This document shows, piece after piece, positions 11,028 to 23,880 of a DNA stretch of 64,000 bases. Below the pieces are notes generated by a model. The model was not told where the DNA came from and ran no database searches. It saw nothing but the letters and a program-made list of their open reading frames with translations. The position numbers and the translations under genes were made by a program. Numbering within the stretch: position 1 is the first letter of the stretch; every line of letters starts with the position of its first letter. This stretch comes from Vanilla planifolia (taxonomy: Eukaryota > Streptophyta > Magnoliopsida > Asparagales > Orchidaceae), in NCBI GenBank assembly GCA_023846275.1, contig JAIUJO010000084.1, positions 276,118 to 340,117 of the forward strand. Direction: 5' to 3'.

Positions 11028-13219
11028 TATTGAGTTGCTCTAGTACTTGATGAGTCAAGCCTCAAATTCTTAATATTTTATTCTAATGTGTTGTATTGTA
11101 TGAAACAAGTTTACATACCAAGAACAAGCCATACACATTCAATGATGCTGAATGGTCGTCTTCAAGGTATCTTGGATTGTTTAGTAAGTTTTAAGGGTAC
11201 AAGACATGTGCATCAGGTTTGATAATATTCTATTTTATTGCACAATGGAACATTAGCTTATTGATTTTTAGGCAATCTCATTTTGTATCAATTTGAAATG
11301 TTATTTAGGAATCTAAATTATTTAGTTATCTTCTTCTTGTAGCAAATAAATAATATTGAATTTCTAAATATCTCAATTCTTTTGGTAATTCAAATCCTAT
11401 TTAAACCATTCATTGATAATTCTAATTTTGAATCATTCTTTACTTTGTTAAATCATACTATTTTACTTTTGCTAAATGTTATGTTAGGTTAACTATTAAA
11501 TCTTGATTATATGAAAAATAATTCTATTAAATTTTTCATAATTAAATAAATATATAATTTGTGCCACATCTCAAGACATATCTGAATGAAAATCAGTCCG
11601 GCTAGAATGGCCTAAGTAGGCACTTGTAAGCATTGGGTAAGGAAACAGTCTAATCCAAATTAGTTTGAACCAGTTTTGGTCGATGATAAATTGTTGATGC
11701 GGGTGGGGTAAGGCAGTAGATAGAGTGCTACTAGGAAACACTCAAAATAAGTTTGATTGGGATGGGTTGGACCAATATAAACCATTATCATGAGAGCACA
11801 CCCACGTGATCAATTTCTTCGTGCAGAAGTGGCTAGCCAACCTCATTTAGTTTAGTGTGATACCTCTAGCTGAATGTTCATAAATTCTTAACAACTATGA
11901 TTCCTAAAAATGTGGGACTAAAATACCTTGTGCCCATGTACATTTAAAACAGACAGCACTCAGTGACGTGTGATTGTGAATTTCGTTATTGGGTAGCGGA
12001 GATCACGTCAACCTTTAGACTGTGCACTTAATAGATCCAAATATCCATTTAATAAGCTAATAGAATAGTTACTAGCTTATCTACTACAGTCGATTGATCT
12101 ACCCAACTGTCGTGATCTCATCTGACATCATTAAATGACTAATTTTTTCTCAACCATTATAGATAATCTGTCATTAATCTAATGGTCAAGATATGTCCCA
12201 TCTAAACTATATAGTCTATATCTAATATCAATTTTTCCAATGATTAAAAGTATTATCCCTATCTCATCTAAGTTGAAAGACTATATGAGATTTAGTCAAA
12301 CTAAATCCAATCATCTAGAAAAAATTTCCCTTTACAGTCATTCCTTCCTAAGAGCTAAATAACAAGACATTATATTTGTCACTGTCATAGTCATTTTAGA
12401 ATAATTATTTGGCCATTTTGTAACGAATTTTAGGTTGCTTGGGAGCAAACTTTCAAATAGCTTTTACTTGTGTTTCTAATAGCTATGATAAACAATTTTT
12501 TGTAAATATCAAGTCATTATGACTAAAATAAGAAATGAATGTGAGTAAGATTTTATCAACTCTAAATTTGGTTGTATAATATACTACTGGAATACAGTTC
12601 CTTTAGTAACAAATATAACATATGATTAATGGAAATTCCAAATTTTTCCAACAAAGCCTAATTCTTCCAAGAATTCATTTTCCAAATTTTATTGAGCATT
12701 TTGAACTCTTTGTGACTTTTTTTATTTATCTACAACCATAGGAAACCTTTTATGATTTTATTGAATATTTATTTTTTGTTGTATTTAATTTTCTTTTGGG
12801 TGGAGCTACAAGATGAAAGGCTGAACTTCATTTGATGTCGTAAAAAATTGAGTTGGAGTTGAGATTATAAAAGCCTAGGTTATAGTTAGACCTACAAAAG
12901 GTAGTCGGTTGGGTATCATTCATAAAAAAATCGTTAAATTGTAACTCTTTTATTCATGGAGTTTTTCCTAGCCATGGTGAGGAGTTAGTGTTGGTTCTTG
13001 TTTGAATTGAACCACTTCAAAATTTGAGTATTACAAAAATTTCATTTTCAGTACAAAAATTATGAATAAACATATTTTTAAATCAAAGTTTTCTATATAT
13101 ATAAAATTATTTCTTTAATGAATAATTGAAAAATAAATACAATAAAACAATTATCAAAAAAAGTTTTAAACATAACTCATCCCCTCTTTTGTGCGATTCA
13201 TACAATTATTCTCACTTCA
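11028..13219 (+). mobile_element. LTR-3 (about 2.19 kb)
   Basis: This block is collinear with the other three LTRs. It starts TATTGAGT (one change from TGTTGAGT) and ends CA, two bases before the unit 4 primer-binding site. It includes the GC-richer island (about 11,580-12,010), with an A-box-like word at 11,709 and a B-box-like word at 11,764, and the 'gtgggactaaaataccttg' segment near 11,910. Confidence 0.6.
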
Positions 13220-13221
13220 AT

Positions 13222-13233
13222 TGGTATCATAGT
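13222..13233 (+). other. Primer-binding site, unit 4
   Basis: TGGTATCATAGT follows the LTR-3 CA end by two bases and is identical to the unit 1 site. Confidence 0.65.
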
Positions 13234-13411
13234 GGGTTCCTTACTTAAAGTGAGTCAAATTACTTGGGTGATTTGTTTTTTGCATTTCAATTATTTTATT
13301 TTAGTTTTCTTAATTTTCATTTTGGTTTCGCACTGAGTTAAATTTCTCATTTATCTTTTTTGTGTACTTTGCAAAATAAGTTTTTGTTAGTTTACTTCTT
13401 ATGTTTTTCAT

Positions 13412-14568
13412 ATGTTTTCATCTGTGAATAATATTATTGTGACACATGATGAAGGATCTTCTTTAGTCCATCCGCCATATTTAAAAGGCAAATATTATTT
13501 ATATTGGAAAAATATTTACAATTGTTATTCAAACAATTAATTATGACATTGGGAAATACATACTGAATGGTGTGATTTGCATAAGGATTCATACATAAAT
13601 GACATTAAGTGTTTTAGTGAACTTAATAGTGATTTGAGAATGGAACAAATTAATGTAAGAGCACTAATCTATCTTCTTATTAGCATATCTCCTAATGAAT
13701 TTAATTATGTTATGAGTTTTCATACCACACATGAAGTTTCAAAGAAATTACAAGTTATATATCAGGGCACTTCACAAGTTAAGGAAACAAAAATAAATTT
13801 TTCTTGAACATGATTATTAGCTATTTAGAGTTGTTTGGAGAAACTATAAGGAAGATGTCCATGGAATTTACAAATATTACTAATTGATTAGCAAGTATTA
13901 AAAAAGTGATTTCTAATTCAGAACTTGTAAGATAAGTGCTAAGGATTCTATCCAAAGAGTATGATCAATTTAACATGACAACAAAGGCAGCCAAAGACTT
14001 AAATAAAGTCATGTTGGATTAGCTACTTGGAGAATTATTAATGGCCAAAATTGAGATAAAAAGATGGGTTGAAGAGTAGACTTCTACTTGGAAGCCACAT
14101 GGAGCAAGAAATGAGGAACCTTTCACATTTATAGCTAGCACTGAAGATTTATTTGTGGCATTAATCTCTTCAATGGATTTGGAGAAAGTGGTAAATTTTA
14201 CTATTAAAGGTTTAGAACAAAATTTGCCAAAATTTTTAATAAATAGGTATTGGCAAAAGAAGAATAGAAGGAAGAAGATGAAGGCACTAAGATGTTATGA
14301 TTGCTATCAAAGTAGCTATGTTAGACCTGATTGTCACAACTAAAAGAAATGAATAGAAAAGATGAGAAAAAAAGAGAATGAAGATGAAGAAGCTTTTCAA
14401 TCAACTTGTTTTATTTTGAATGATTTTGATTCCACAACTTTAAATAGTGACAAAGAAGGGATGTTATGTTTCATTGCAAATGATGATTCAAGCATTTCTA
14501 GTAAAGAAGAAGAAGTGAATGATGTAAACACATTGCATCGTGATGTTGTTGATAATAATTACATATAA
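13412..14568 (+). pseudogene. Decayed Ty1-copia gag (UBN2-type) with zinc knuckle, unit 4
   Basis: Open pieces at 13577-13807, 14155-14343 and 14362-14568 follow the family order. The first holds the 'SPNEFNYVMSFHTTHEV' region. The second holds 'SSMDLEKVVNF' and a basic stretch leading to the knuckle. The third is the acidic tail ending 'DNNYI'. The knuckle (14,293-14,334) reads C-YD-C-YQSS-Y-VRPD-C, with the zinc-binding His replaced by Tyr. Stops and frameshifts lie between the pieces, so no full capsid can be made. ATG 13412 is in the same place as the unit 1 and unit 6 starts. Confidence 0.65.
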
Positions 14569-15674
14569 GTTATTTGTGTTTTAACTTCTTCAATGCGTGC
14601 ACATAAAAAATTAAAAAAGTTTTACACTAAAGAGATCAATATTCTAGATTTTTTCATGAAAATAAGTGAGGAAAAAAATTCGAAATTCTTCAATTTTGTG
14701 ATGAAAACAACTACATGATTATGGCTATTAGATTATTGTAAGATGAAATTTCTCGTTTTAAAAATAAAAATTTACTTTCTTGGACATGTAAAATCTTTTT
14801 TTGCTTCACATGTTCATTTTTCTAAATGTAAGGATATGTCTTCTTTTGAAAACATGTAAAACATTTCAAAAATTACATGCTGCTATTGGTGTAGAAAAGA
14901 GCATACCGTCAAGGATTATAAAATTAAGAAAAATATTTTTAGATCAAAATCTTGTTTCAAATTGGTAATTAAGAAAGACACTATAAATGTTCACATAATG
15001 AGTGTTCACAGTGAACCCAATCTTGCTTGGTTTCCTTACTTTATAAAATAGAGAACTTAATATAAAATGTCTCTATAATCATGGCATGGAGAAACAATTT
15101 GTAAGAGAAATTTTTAAGATCAAAGCATATTAGGCTTATTGTTAATTTTAATTTCTTAGAACAAGGTGGACATTTTACAAAATTGTGGCATGACAAATTG
15201 AATAATTTTGTAGAGGTCAAAATTGTACTTCTTTGATGAGATTCTTTGGGAAAATATAATTGGATTCAATTATAATTTATTGTTAAGAATTTAAATGTTG
15301 CATAGATGACAAGAATCTTTGTTTTATTTAATTAGATTTTTTAAGTAAAAGGGACCATTAAAAATTTTATTAACTAGATTTTAGAATTTGAAAGATAAAA
15401 AATATATATATTTTTTGATGACTCAATCATAAAATATTTTGATAGAAATTTAAATTAATTATTGATGTGTCTTGAATTAAAGAAGGGGATTATTCGGAAC
15501 AAAGATAAAAAAATAAAGCATAAGATAATAATTAAGTAAATAAAAATCTATTTGAATTGCATTTTCCTTTTGATGATATCAAAGGGTGAAAATGAATATG
15601 GTTTAGATAAAATTTAGATTAGTCATAAAATGAGGAGGGAGCATGTAGTAAAAGAGAGCATGAATAAAAGGAGA

Positions 15675-15676
<2 letters not shown>

Positions 15677-15743
<67 letters not shown>
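15677..15743. repeat. (AT)n microsatellite, unit 4 interior
   Basis: A pure AT run of about 67 bp lies at the same site as the 94 bp run of unit 3, shortly before the polypurine tract. Confidence 0.95.
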
Positions 15744-15746
<3 letters not shown>

Positions 15747-15819
15747 CCACTTATCATTTATTAAATATATGTTTGTGCTTTTTATATTTTTATCCAAATA
15801 TTTATATCTTGCCATCATC

Positions 15820-15831
15820 AAAAGAGAGAGA
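15820..15831 (+). other. Polypurine tract, unit 4
   Basis: AAAAGAGAGAGA directly precedes TTGTTGAG, the best preserved polypurine-tract/LTR junction in the window. Confidence 0.65.
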
Positions 15832-15832
15832 T

Positions 15833-18071
15833 TGTTGAGTCTCCCTTGTGATTTATTACTCATGTCTTAAATGTTTAGCATTTTATTCCATTGGGCTTGT
15901 TTAGAATAAAACAGTTTTACATGTAAAGAACAAGTTGTACACTATTGAAGATGGTGATTTAGTGGGTTTTCTAGTATCTTTGACTGTTGAACAATTTCAA
16001 GGACTAAAGACATGTAAATCAACTTTGTTAAGGTTTTATTTTACTATGGAATGAATTTTAACTTGTCAATTTTATGTCAGTATCCTTTCATTTTCAAATT
16101 CAAATCATATTTATGCATCTAAATTATTCAATGATCTTCTTATTCAAGTAAATAAATATGATTCAATTCTACAATATTTAACTATTTTTTTAAATACTAC
16201 TTTAACTCTTCATTAATAATTCTATTTTTGAATCATTCTTTTCTTGGTTAAATTGTACTTTTATAATATCATAAATTTCTCTATTAAGTTGATTGTTAAA
16301 TCTTTTTTGCATAAAAAATTAATTCTAATAAAATTTTCATAACTAAATAAATAAAATTTATACCACATCCCAGGCTATGCACTAAGGCAAAGCGATGGGC
16401 AGGCTCGAGCAAGCACTCAAAAAGTTCGCATTAAGAAAAGGTCGTAACCGAGCTGGGTACAGCCCACTCTTCCTGATGACAAACTATTGAATCGATTGGG
16501 GGTATGACAATGGATAGAGAGCTAACAACAATCAAACTAAGCACGTACATATTTGGTCAAACATGTACAAGCCTTTATGCTGTGAGTACGTGCAGGTGAT
16601 AAATTGTTGAGAGCACAAGGGGGGGAGATAGCCTCATTGAGGATCCTTGTGAAACATCTACCCAAATCTTTATGAATTAAAAATAGCTATTATTCCTTTC
16701 AAGGTTTGACTAAAATACATTGTGCCCATATGCATCGAAAATTGACATCACTCAATGTTGTTCATTAGTGCATTTTTTTGATTGCACAGTGGATATCACC
16801 TCCTTTATTGAACAATTAGCTTAATAGATCAAACTACCCATAGTTGAGTTGATTGAACGGTTACTATTTCATCGATTGCAAATGATTGATTCATCTGATG
16901 TTTTTGATCTCATATGATATAATCTAATGAAAATTTTTATTTAATCATTTGAAAAGATCTATCTTATTGGTACCATATAGTCTAGATCAAATATTGATTT
17001 TATCATTTATTAATCGAATGATCCAGAACTCAACTAAATTAATCGAGTGACCAAGAAGTAACCAAGCACGATGCAACCTTCCAAAACTCATCCGCTTTTA
17101 TAGCATTTTATTTCATGTTTGAGAATTCTTTTGTGCTGAAGCAACAGCTCTAGTCAAAGGAAACCTAATAGCTAAAAAACTTGTTGTTATATGTCTGATA
17201 TTAGTATCCATTTTATAATAATTTTTGAGCTTTTTGGAAAAGCATTTTAGGCTACTTAGCAGCAACTTTTCACATAACATTTACGTCTTTCTAATGACTG
17301 ACAAAAGTTTTTTTATAAATATCTAAGCATTGTGAATGAAATAGCAAATAAACATGAACATGTTTTTAACATCTCAAAAAAGTAATGCACAATATTCTAA
17401 TGGCATAAATTTGTCTTAAAGGCACCTACGACTTACAACTACTACAAATTTAAAATTCTTTCAACTAATCGTAATTCTTCAAAGATTTTTTTCTTCTTTT
17501 TTCTCATCATTATTTTCAACTCATTGTGACTTTTTATATTTATCAACAAATAGAGAAATATTTGTACAATTTTGTCCAAAGTGTTTTTCTAGCTGTATCT
17601 TTTTCTTTAATGTTGGGTGGCCTAGGATTTGGGAATGCACGAGTTTTGATCGATGCTGTGAAAGGCCGAGTTAGTTGACCTCATAAAAGCTCCTGCTATT
17701 GTTGAACCTTGAAAAGCTAGTAGGCTAGAGGTGAACCATTAGAACAATATAAAGTTGGTTAGAAGTGAATCGTAAATAAAAACGTGAAGTTCTAACCATT
17801 TTATTAGCAAAGTTTTTTTCTTAACACTAGTCAAGGGTGGTCATGGATTCTAGTTTAAACAAAACTACCTAAAAAGTTTGGTATATAATTTAAAATTTTA
17901 TTATCAATATAAAAATTAAAAACTTAATATACTTAAAAATAAAAGCTTTTTATAAATATAATTTTTTTTAACAAATATTTAAAAAATAAAAATAATAAAA
18001 ATTTATTAAATATAGTTTCAAACCATAATTCACTCCTCTCTTGTGTGATTCTCACACACGCTTTTACTTCA
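15833..18071 (+). mobile_element. LTR-4 (about 2.24 kb), canonical TG...CA ends
   Basis: This is the best preserved LTR. It starts TGTTGAGTCT after the polypurine tract and ends CA two bases before the unit 5 primer-binding site. It is collinear with LTR-1 to -3, including the GC-richer island (about 16,370-16,790) with weak A- and B-box-like words at 16,503 and 16,552. Its length is close to that of the whole interior, which is unusual for a copia-type element. Confidence 0.65.
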
Positions 18072-18073
18072 AC

Positions 18074-18085
18074 TGGTGTCAGAAG
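18074..18085 (+). other. Primer-binding site, unit 5
   Basis: TGGTGTCAGAAG lies two bases after the CA end of LTR-4. It differs slightly from the plant copia consensus. Confidence 0.6.
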
Positions 18086-18255
18086 GGGTTCTCAACATAA
18101 TGTGAGTCAAATCACTAGAGTGATCCATCATGTGCATTTTAATTATTTTATTTTAGTGTTCTTAGTTGTCATTTTTGTTGCACTATGATTTAAATTTTTT
18201 TTCACTTTTGCATGCTTTTCAAAATATGTGTTTGTTAGTTTGCTTATGTTTTTGA

Positions 18256-19345
18256 TAAGTCTTCATCCATAATTTATATTGGCATGTGCTTGATGAAGGA
18301 TCTTCTTTAGTCTCTCAACCATTATTTATGGGTGAATTTTCTCTATATTTAAAAATTAGATTTAGAATTTTTATTCAGTTAATTAACTTTAAACTTTTCA
18401 AAAAACTTAGCAAACCATGTGATTTATTTTGAGATTCATACACGAGCTAAATTATGCCTTTTAGTAAACTTAGTGGTGATCAAAGAATGGCACTCGTTAA
18501 TGCAAGAGTACTCAACTATATTCATTGTGGCATATCTCCAAGTAAATTTAATCAAGTTATGAATTTTAAAAACATACATGTAGTTTGGGAAAAATTAGAA
18601 GTTACTTTTTAAGGCACTATACAAGTAAAGGAAACTAAAATAAAATATTCTTACACATGATTATGAGATGTTTAGAGTTGATATTGGAGAAATTATAAAG
18701 AAGAAGTTTACATGATTTACTAATATTACTAATAGATTAGCTAATCTTAAAAGAGTAATTTCTAATGTAGAACTTATAAGAAAAGTGGCAAGCATTAGAC
18801 AAAATGAGTATGGTCCTCTTGCCATGACAATAAAGGAGAAAAAATATGTAAATAAGCTCATATTGGATAAGTTACTCTGAGAATTATTAATGGCCAAAAT
18901 TGAGATGAATAGAAGGGTTAAAGAGGAGGACTCCACTTATAAGCCAAAGCATGGAGCAAGAAAGGAGAAACCTTTGGCATTTAAAGTAAGCAAGGAAGAT
19001 TTAGTTATGGCATCGATCTCTTCTATGGATTTAGGAGAAAAGGTAAATTTTCATGTTAAAGGTTATGAAAAAAATTTGGCAAAATGTTTTGTAAATAGGA
19101 ATGGGCAAAAGAAGAAAAGAAAGGAGAAGTTGAAGGCTCAAGATGTTGTGACTGTAACAAAATTGGCAATATTAGATCTAAATATCCATAACTCAAAGAA
19201 ACTAAAAGAAAAGATGAAAAAAAAGAAGAGAATGAAGGAGAAGAAAGCCTTTCAAGCTACTTTGGGTGTTTTAAAAGATTTTGTCTCTACAACTTCAACT
19301 AATAAGGAGCAAGGGATGCTGTGCTTCATGGCAAATAATGATTAA
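18256..19345 (+). pseudogene. Decayed Ty1-copia gag (UBN2-type), unit 5
   Basis: This unit has the longest open gag piece in the window, 18,890-19,345 (151 residues). It starts inside the 'LLMAKIEMNRRV' word and continues through 'SSMDLGEKVNFHVKG' into a Lys-rich region. In the correct frame the knuckle (near 19,143) has lost the His (Asn) and last Cys (Tyr). Because of a frameshift the long open piece reads through it in another frame. The N-terminal half is broken by stops and the start codon equivalent is ATA. Confidence 0.65.
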
Positions 19346-19918
19346 AGGACATCTAGCAAAGAAGTGAATAAGTTTACTTGTCCTCAAGGTGTTGCTAAAA
19401 AAATTGCACAAAATTTATTACTACTTTAACTTATTCAAAATGTCTACATAAAAAATTAAAATGTTTTTCCAAAGAAAAGATCAACTTCCTCAATTTTTCA
19501 TTATAGAAGATGAGGAAAAATAATTAATGATTATCAAAAGTATTTCATTCGAAGATGAAATAACTTGTTTAAAAAAAGCGTTTTACTTTCTTCAACATGT
19601 AAAATTTTCTCATTCTTCACATTGTGCTCATTTTTCTAAACAAAGGTATATATCCACTTTTGAACACATGTAAAAAATTTCAAATATTACATGATTCTAT
19701 TATTGTAGAAAAGGACATACATCAAGGATTGCAAAATTAGTAAAAATATTTCTATCTCAAAATCTACTTTCAAATGGGTAATTAATAATGACAATAAATG
19801 CTCTCATAGTGAATGTTAGTAGTCATCCCAAGCTTCCTTCGGTTGCTAAGGTTAGAAAATAATGAACTTAATGTATCGTGTCTCTACAATCATGGTATGG
19901 GGATGTAATTATATCTCT

Positions 19919-20053
19919 TAATTGATGATTGAAGATATTACACTATATCTCTTTAGCAATTTAGAGTGCAACTTTCTATACAATTTATCTCATTTTTACA
20001 AATCTTTTATGTTATTTGGTTATATAATATTTTTTTCAATTTATCTCATTTCT
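19919..20053 (+). repeat. Satellite-like fragment inside composite unit A
   Basis: Starting at 'gatgattgaagatattacac', this piece follows the word order of the 410 bp satellite monomer of the right domain: a 'gatnnnggatgttacactc' box, 'tctctttag', 'gtgcaactttctatacaattta', 'tctcatttt', then 'ggttatata' and a second 'tttatctcattt'. It is about 135 bp, roughly one third of a monomer. It joins the retroelement near 19,905, where the other units continue with their own 3' sequence. Confidence 0.7.
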
Positions 20054-20960
20054 TAACTAAAGCAACTAACTCACCATATGACCTGGGGGTAACCAACTAA
20101 TCCCACATTTTGCAATCGTGTCCGCCATGGGAACTAATTCACCAAATTGATAATCGGGCAAGCCAACATATCCTAACTAGACCATCATTATTATCAAAAA
20201 CAAAGTGAGAACGAACTCATGCCAATAGTGGTTGAGGGAATGTACTCACCATAATTTCATCATCATTTTGACAACCAATAGATCTATTACATCTTAATGA
20301 CTACTAAGTGAACAACCTTAGCTTAATCATTACTAGTCTTACAGTTATAACAAATATTTGCTAGAGAACATGAATCGATAAAAATAATTAACCTTCATTT
20401 TTATTTATCTGAAATAAATATATTATCTCATTCAAAATTTTCATATTTTTCATGTTGACATTTCTTAACCATCAAAATATCAATATTAGTTTAATATTCA
20501 GGAGAACTAGCTCATTATCATGTGTAGCAATAATTATAACAAACAATACAATCAACAATTATTATGAATTAGAATCATAAAACGTTACAAAAGATGTACA
20601 TTGAAGTAGTATACAATAACATTACAAACAATACAACATATAATCAACTCTATAGTGGATTGGGTCACATATATCTAAATAGTCATGTAGTCCATTTCTT
20701 TCTCTCTCTCTAAGGCTTATAATTCTAATGCCCTCTTTCTTGAGAACTTTTGTTGATGCTCTACCACTATTTAAAGTTGGTGATCTCTGTTAAGCACTAA
20801 GATTATAAGATTTGTGTATTTGGAATAAGGCGATAAGAATTAAAATAGATTAATTGATTTAGAAGTCTGTTAAATGACAATATTAATGAAAAAGCCAACA
20901 GTCTTCCTGACTACAATTTTAGTGCAATGATTGTGAAATAATGACCAAAGCAAGACTAGA
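20054..20960. other. Unidentified 0.9 kb segment, copy A
   Basis: This segment begins near 'aactcaccatatgacctggggg' and is repeated collinearly at about 23,012-23,880. It includes a short pyrimidine run (ttctttctctctctct, near 20,696). I see no open frame that stays open in both copies and no known domain. It may be part of another transposable element. Confidence 0.5.
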
Positions 20961-21019
20961 GTTTCAAACCATAATTCACTCTCCTCTTGTGTGATTCTCA
21001 CACTCGTTTTCACTTCAAT

Positions 21020-21031
21020 TGTTATCAGAGG
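21020..21031 (+). other. Primer-binding site, unit 6
   Basis: TGTTATCAGAGG follows the LTR end 'cacttca' (to 21,017). It has one change from TGGTATCAGAG and is otherwise among the best preserved. Confidence 0.6.
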
Positions 21032-21202
21032 GGGTCCCTCACATAAAGTGACACAAATCGCTTGGGTGATCCAACATGTGCATTTCAATTATTTTATTTT
21101 AGCTTTCTTAATTGTCATTTTTATTGTACATAGATTTAAATTATTTTTCACTTTTGCACACTTTTTGAAACATATGTTTGTTAGTTTGCTTAAGTTTTTA
21201 AC

Positions 21203-22340
21203 ATGTCTTCATCCATAAATCATATTAGTGTGACACTTGATGAAGGATCTTCTTTAGTCTTTCAACAATTTTTTATAGTGAATTTTATTTGTATTAGGAA
21301 AAAGAACTAAACTTTTTATTTAGATAATTAACTTATAACTTTTGGAAATTTTTGCTAAATCATGTTATTTATTTTGAGATTCATACACAAATAAAATTAT
21401 GCCTTTTATTGAACTTAGTGGTCATCAAAGAATGGCACTCCTCAATGTAAAAGTACTCAGCTACCTTCATTATGGCATCTCTCCAAGTGAATTTAATCAT
21501 GTTATGAATTTTAATAATGTAAATATAGCTTGGAAAAAATTTGAAGTTACTCTTTAGCACTACAAAAGTAAAGAAAATTAAAATAAAATATTCTTACACA
21601 ACATTATGAGCTATTTATAGTGGATAAGGGAGAAACTATAAAAAAGTTGTTTACATGATTTACTAATATTACTAATAGATTAGCAAATCTTAAAAGAGTG
21701 CTTTCTAAAGTATAACTTGTAAGAAAGATGTTAAGCATAAGACAAAAGGAGTATGGTCCTCTTACCATGACAATAAAGGAGACCAAAGATGCAAATAAGC
21801 TCATATTGGATGAGCTACTCTAAGATTTATTAATGGCCAAAAATGAGATGAATAGAGGGATTGAAGCGGTGGCTTCCCCGTATATGCCAAAGCATTGGGC
21901 TGGAAAAGACGAACCTTTGGCACTTAAAGCAAGCAAGGAAGATTTAGAGTCGGCATCAATCATTTCTATGGATTTTGGAGAAGAGGTAAACTTTAATGTT
22001 AAAGGTTTTGAAAAACTTTGGCAAAATGTTTTGTAAATAGGAATTTGCAAAAGAGGAAAAGAATGGAAAAGATGAAGGCACTGGATGTTATGATTATAGT
22101 AAAACTTGCCATATTAGTTCAGATTGTCCATAACTCAATGATACTAATAGAAAAGATGAGAAAAACAAGAGAACGAAGTAGAAGAAAACTTTTCAAGCTA
22201 CTTTGAGTATTTCAAAAGATTTTGTCTCCACAATGTCGAATAACATGGAGCAAGGGATGTTTTGCTTAATGGAAAATAATGATTTAAGGACATCAGGTGA
22301 AGAAGAAGTGAATAGGGTAAGCAATTGGCCTCATGGTTTT
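21203..22340 (+). pseudogene. Decayed Ty1-copia gag (UBN2-type), unit 6
   Basis: From ATG 21203 the family order is visible with many stops. Open pieces are 21,833-22,036 ('MAKNEMNRGIE' to 'MDFGEEVNFNVKG') and 22,018-22,206 (a basic region frameshifted through the knuckle). In the right frame the first knuckle near 22,088 reads C-YD-Y-... with the second Cys lost, while the later His and last Cys remain. A second knuckle near 22,666 has the His replaced by Gln. Confidence 0.6.
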
Positions 22341-22877
22341 TGAAATAATAATTAAATAAAAATTTTTACTATAACTTATTTAAAATGTGTACATAAATAA
22401 TTAAATAATTTTTACAAAGAAAAGATCAATCTCGTAGATTTTTTTATGATAGAAGATGATAAAAAAATAAAAAATGCTTAAAAATTATGATGAAAAATTA
22501 ATGATTATGGAGAATACTTCATTTGAAGATGAAATAACTTCTTTAAAAAATATTTTACTTTCTTAAATATGTAAAATTTTCCAGTTCTTAACATTTTGCT
22601 CATTTTTTTAAATAAAAGGATATATCCTCGTTTGAATGCAGGCAAAATATTTCATATATTACATGCTTCTGTTGTTGTAGAAAAGGACAAAACATCAAGG
22701 ATTGTAAAATTAATAAAAATATTTGTAGCTCAAAATGTTTACAAATGGGCAATTAAGAATGACAGTAAATACTCTCATAGTGAATGTTAGTAATCAACCC
22801 AAGCTTTCTTTGGTTCCTATGGTTAGAGAATAGAGAGCTTAATGTATGGTGTCTCTATAATCATGGTATATGTTCTT

Positions 22878-23011
22878 TTTGATTATTGAAGATATTACGC
22901 TATATCTCTTCAGTACTTTAAAGTGCAACTTTCTGTACTATTTATTTCATTTTCACAAATCTTTTTATTCGATTTGATTATATAATATTTTTTTCATTCT
23001 ATCTCATTTCT
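22878..23011 (+). repeat. Satellite-like fragment inside composite unit B
   Basis: Starting near 'gattattgaagatattacgc', this is the counterpart of 19,919-20,053. It has the same satellite-monomer words in the same order, with scattered differences. Confidence 0.7.
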
Positions 23012-23880
23012 CAACTAAAGTAACCAGCTCACCACAAGATTTGGGGGTAACTAACTCATCTTACATTATGCTATCATGTTCACCACGGGAACTAATTCAT
23101 TGCATTGATAATTGGGGAGGCCGACATATCTCAACTTCATCATCATTATTATCCAAAACAAAGTGAGAATGAACTCATTCCAATAGTGACTGTGGGAATG
23201 TGCTCCCCATAATTTCAACATCATTTTAACAACCAAGAGATCTATTACATCTCAATGACTACTAAGTTAACAACCTCAACTTAATCGATACTAGTCTTAT
23301 AGTTATAACAAATATTTTCTAGAGGACATGAATAAATAAAAAATAATTAACCAACTTTTTTTATCTGAAATAAATATATTTTGTCCTTCAAAATTTTCAT
23401 ATTTTTCATTTTCTCATTTCTTCACCATCAAAATATAAATATTAGTTTAATATTCAATAAAACTAGCTTGCTATCATGTGTAGCAATAATTATAACAAAC
23501 AATACAATAAACATTTATTGTATTTAGAATCATAAAACATTACAAAAGATATACCTTGAAATGGTATGCAATAACATGATAAACAATACAACATATAATC
23601 AACTCTATAGTGGATTGGGTTCACATATTTCTAAATAGTCATGTAGTCCCTTTCTTTCTCTCTCTCTAATGGTTTTTATTCTTTGCCCTTTTCCTAGAGA
23701 ATGTTTGTTGATGCTCTACCACCATGCAAAGCAGGTGATCTCTTTTAGGCTTTGAGATCATCTGATTTACATGTTTGGAATAAGAAGTTAAGATTAAAAA
23801 TTGATTAATTGACTATATTAAAGAAAAAGTCAACTAGCTTCCTCAGTACAATTGCAATGGAAATCATTGTCTAATGATTC
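23012..23880. other. Unidentified segment, copy B
   Basis: Collinear with 20,054-20,960. It shares the words 'aacaaagtgagaatgaactcat', 'gatctattacatctcaatgac' and a pyrimidine run near 23,653. No gene is recognised. Confidence 0.5.

Larger units (their letters stand above)
13220..15832 (+). mobile_element. Interior of decayed copia-like element, unit 4
   Basis: About 2.61 kb, collinear with units 2 and 3, from primer-binding site to polypurine tract. It has a gag remnant, a damaged second knuckle near 14,881-14,920, a segment near 15,000-15,300 of uncertain origin, the tail block near 15,410-15,660, and an AT microsatellite. No reverse transcriptase, integrase or protease is recognisable. 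Confidence 0.6.
18015..20960 (+). repeat. 2.9 kb composite tandem unit A
   Basis: This is the first copy of a tandem pair. It begins at 'gtttcaaacc' within the LTR 3' end and contains a primer-binding site, a gag remnant, a knuckle fragment, a satellite-like piece (19,919-20,053) and about 0.9 kb of unidentified sequence. The second copy starts at the same word at 20,961, 2,946 bp later. The two copies are collinear but clearly diverged, so the duplication is not recent. Confidence 0.75.
20961..23880 (+). repeat. 2.9 kb composite tandem unit B
   Basis: This is the second copy of the composite unit, collinear with 18,015-20,960: LTR end, primer-binding site, gag remnant, knuckle fragment, satellite-like piece and the unidentified 0.9 kb segment. 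Similarity fades near 23,880, where unit A instead joins unit B. Confidence 0.75.
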
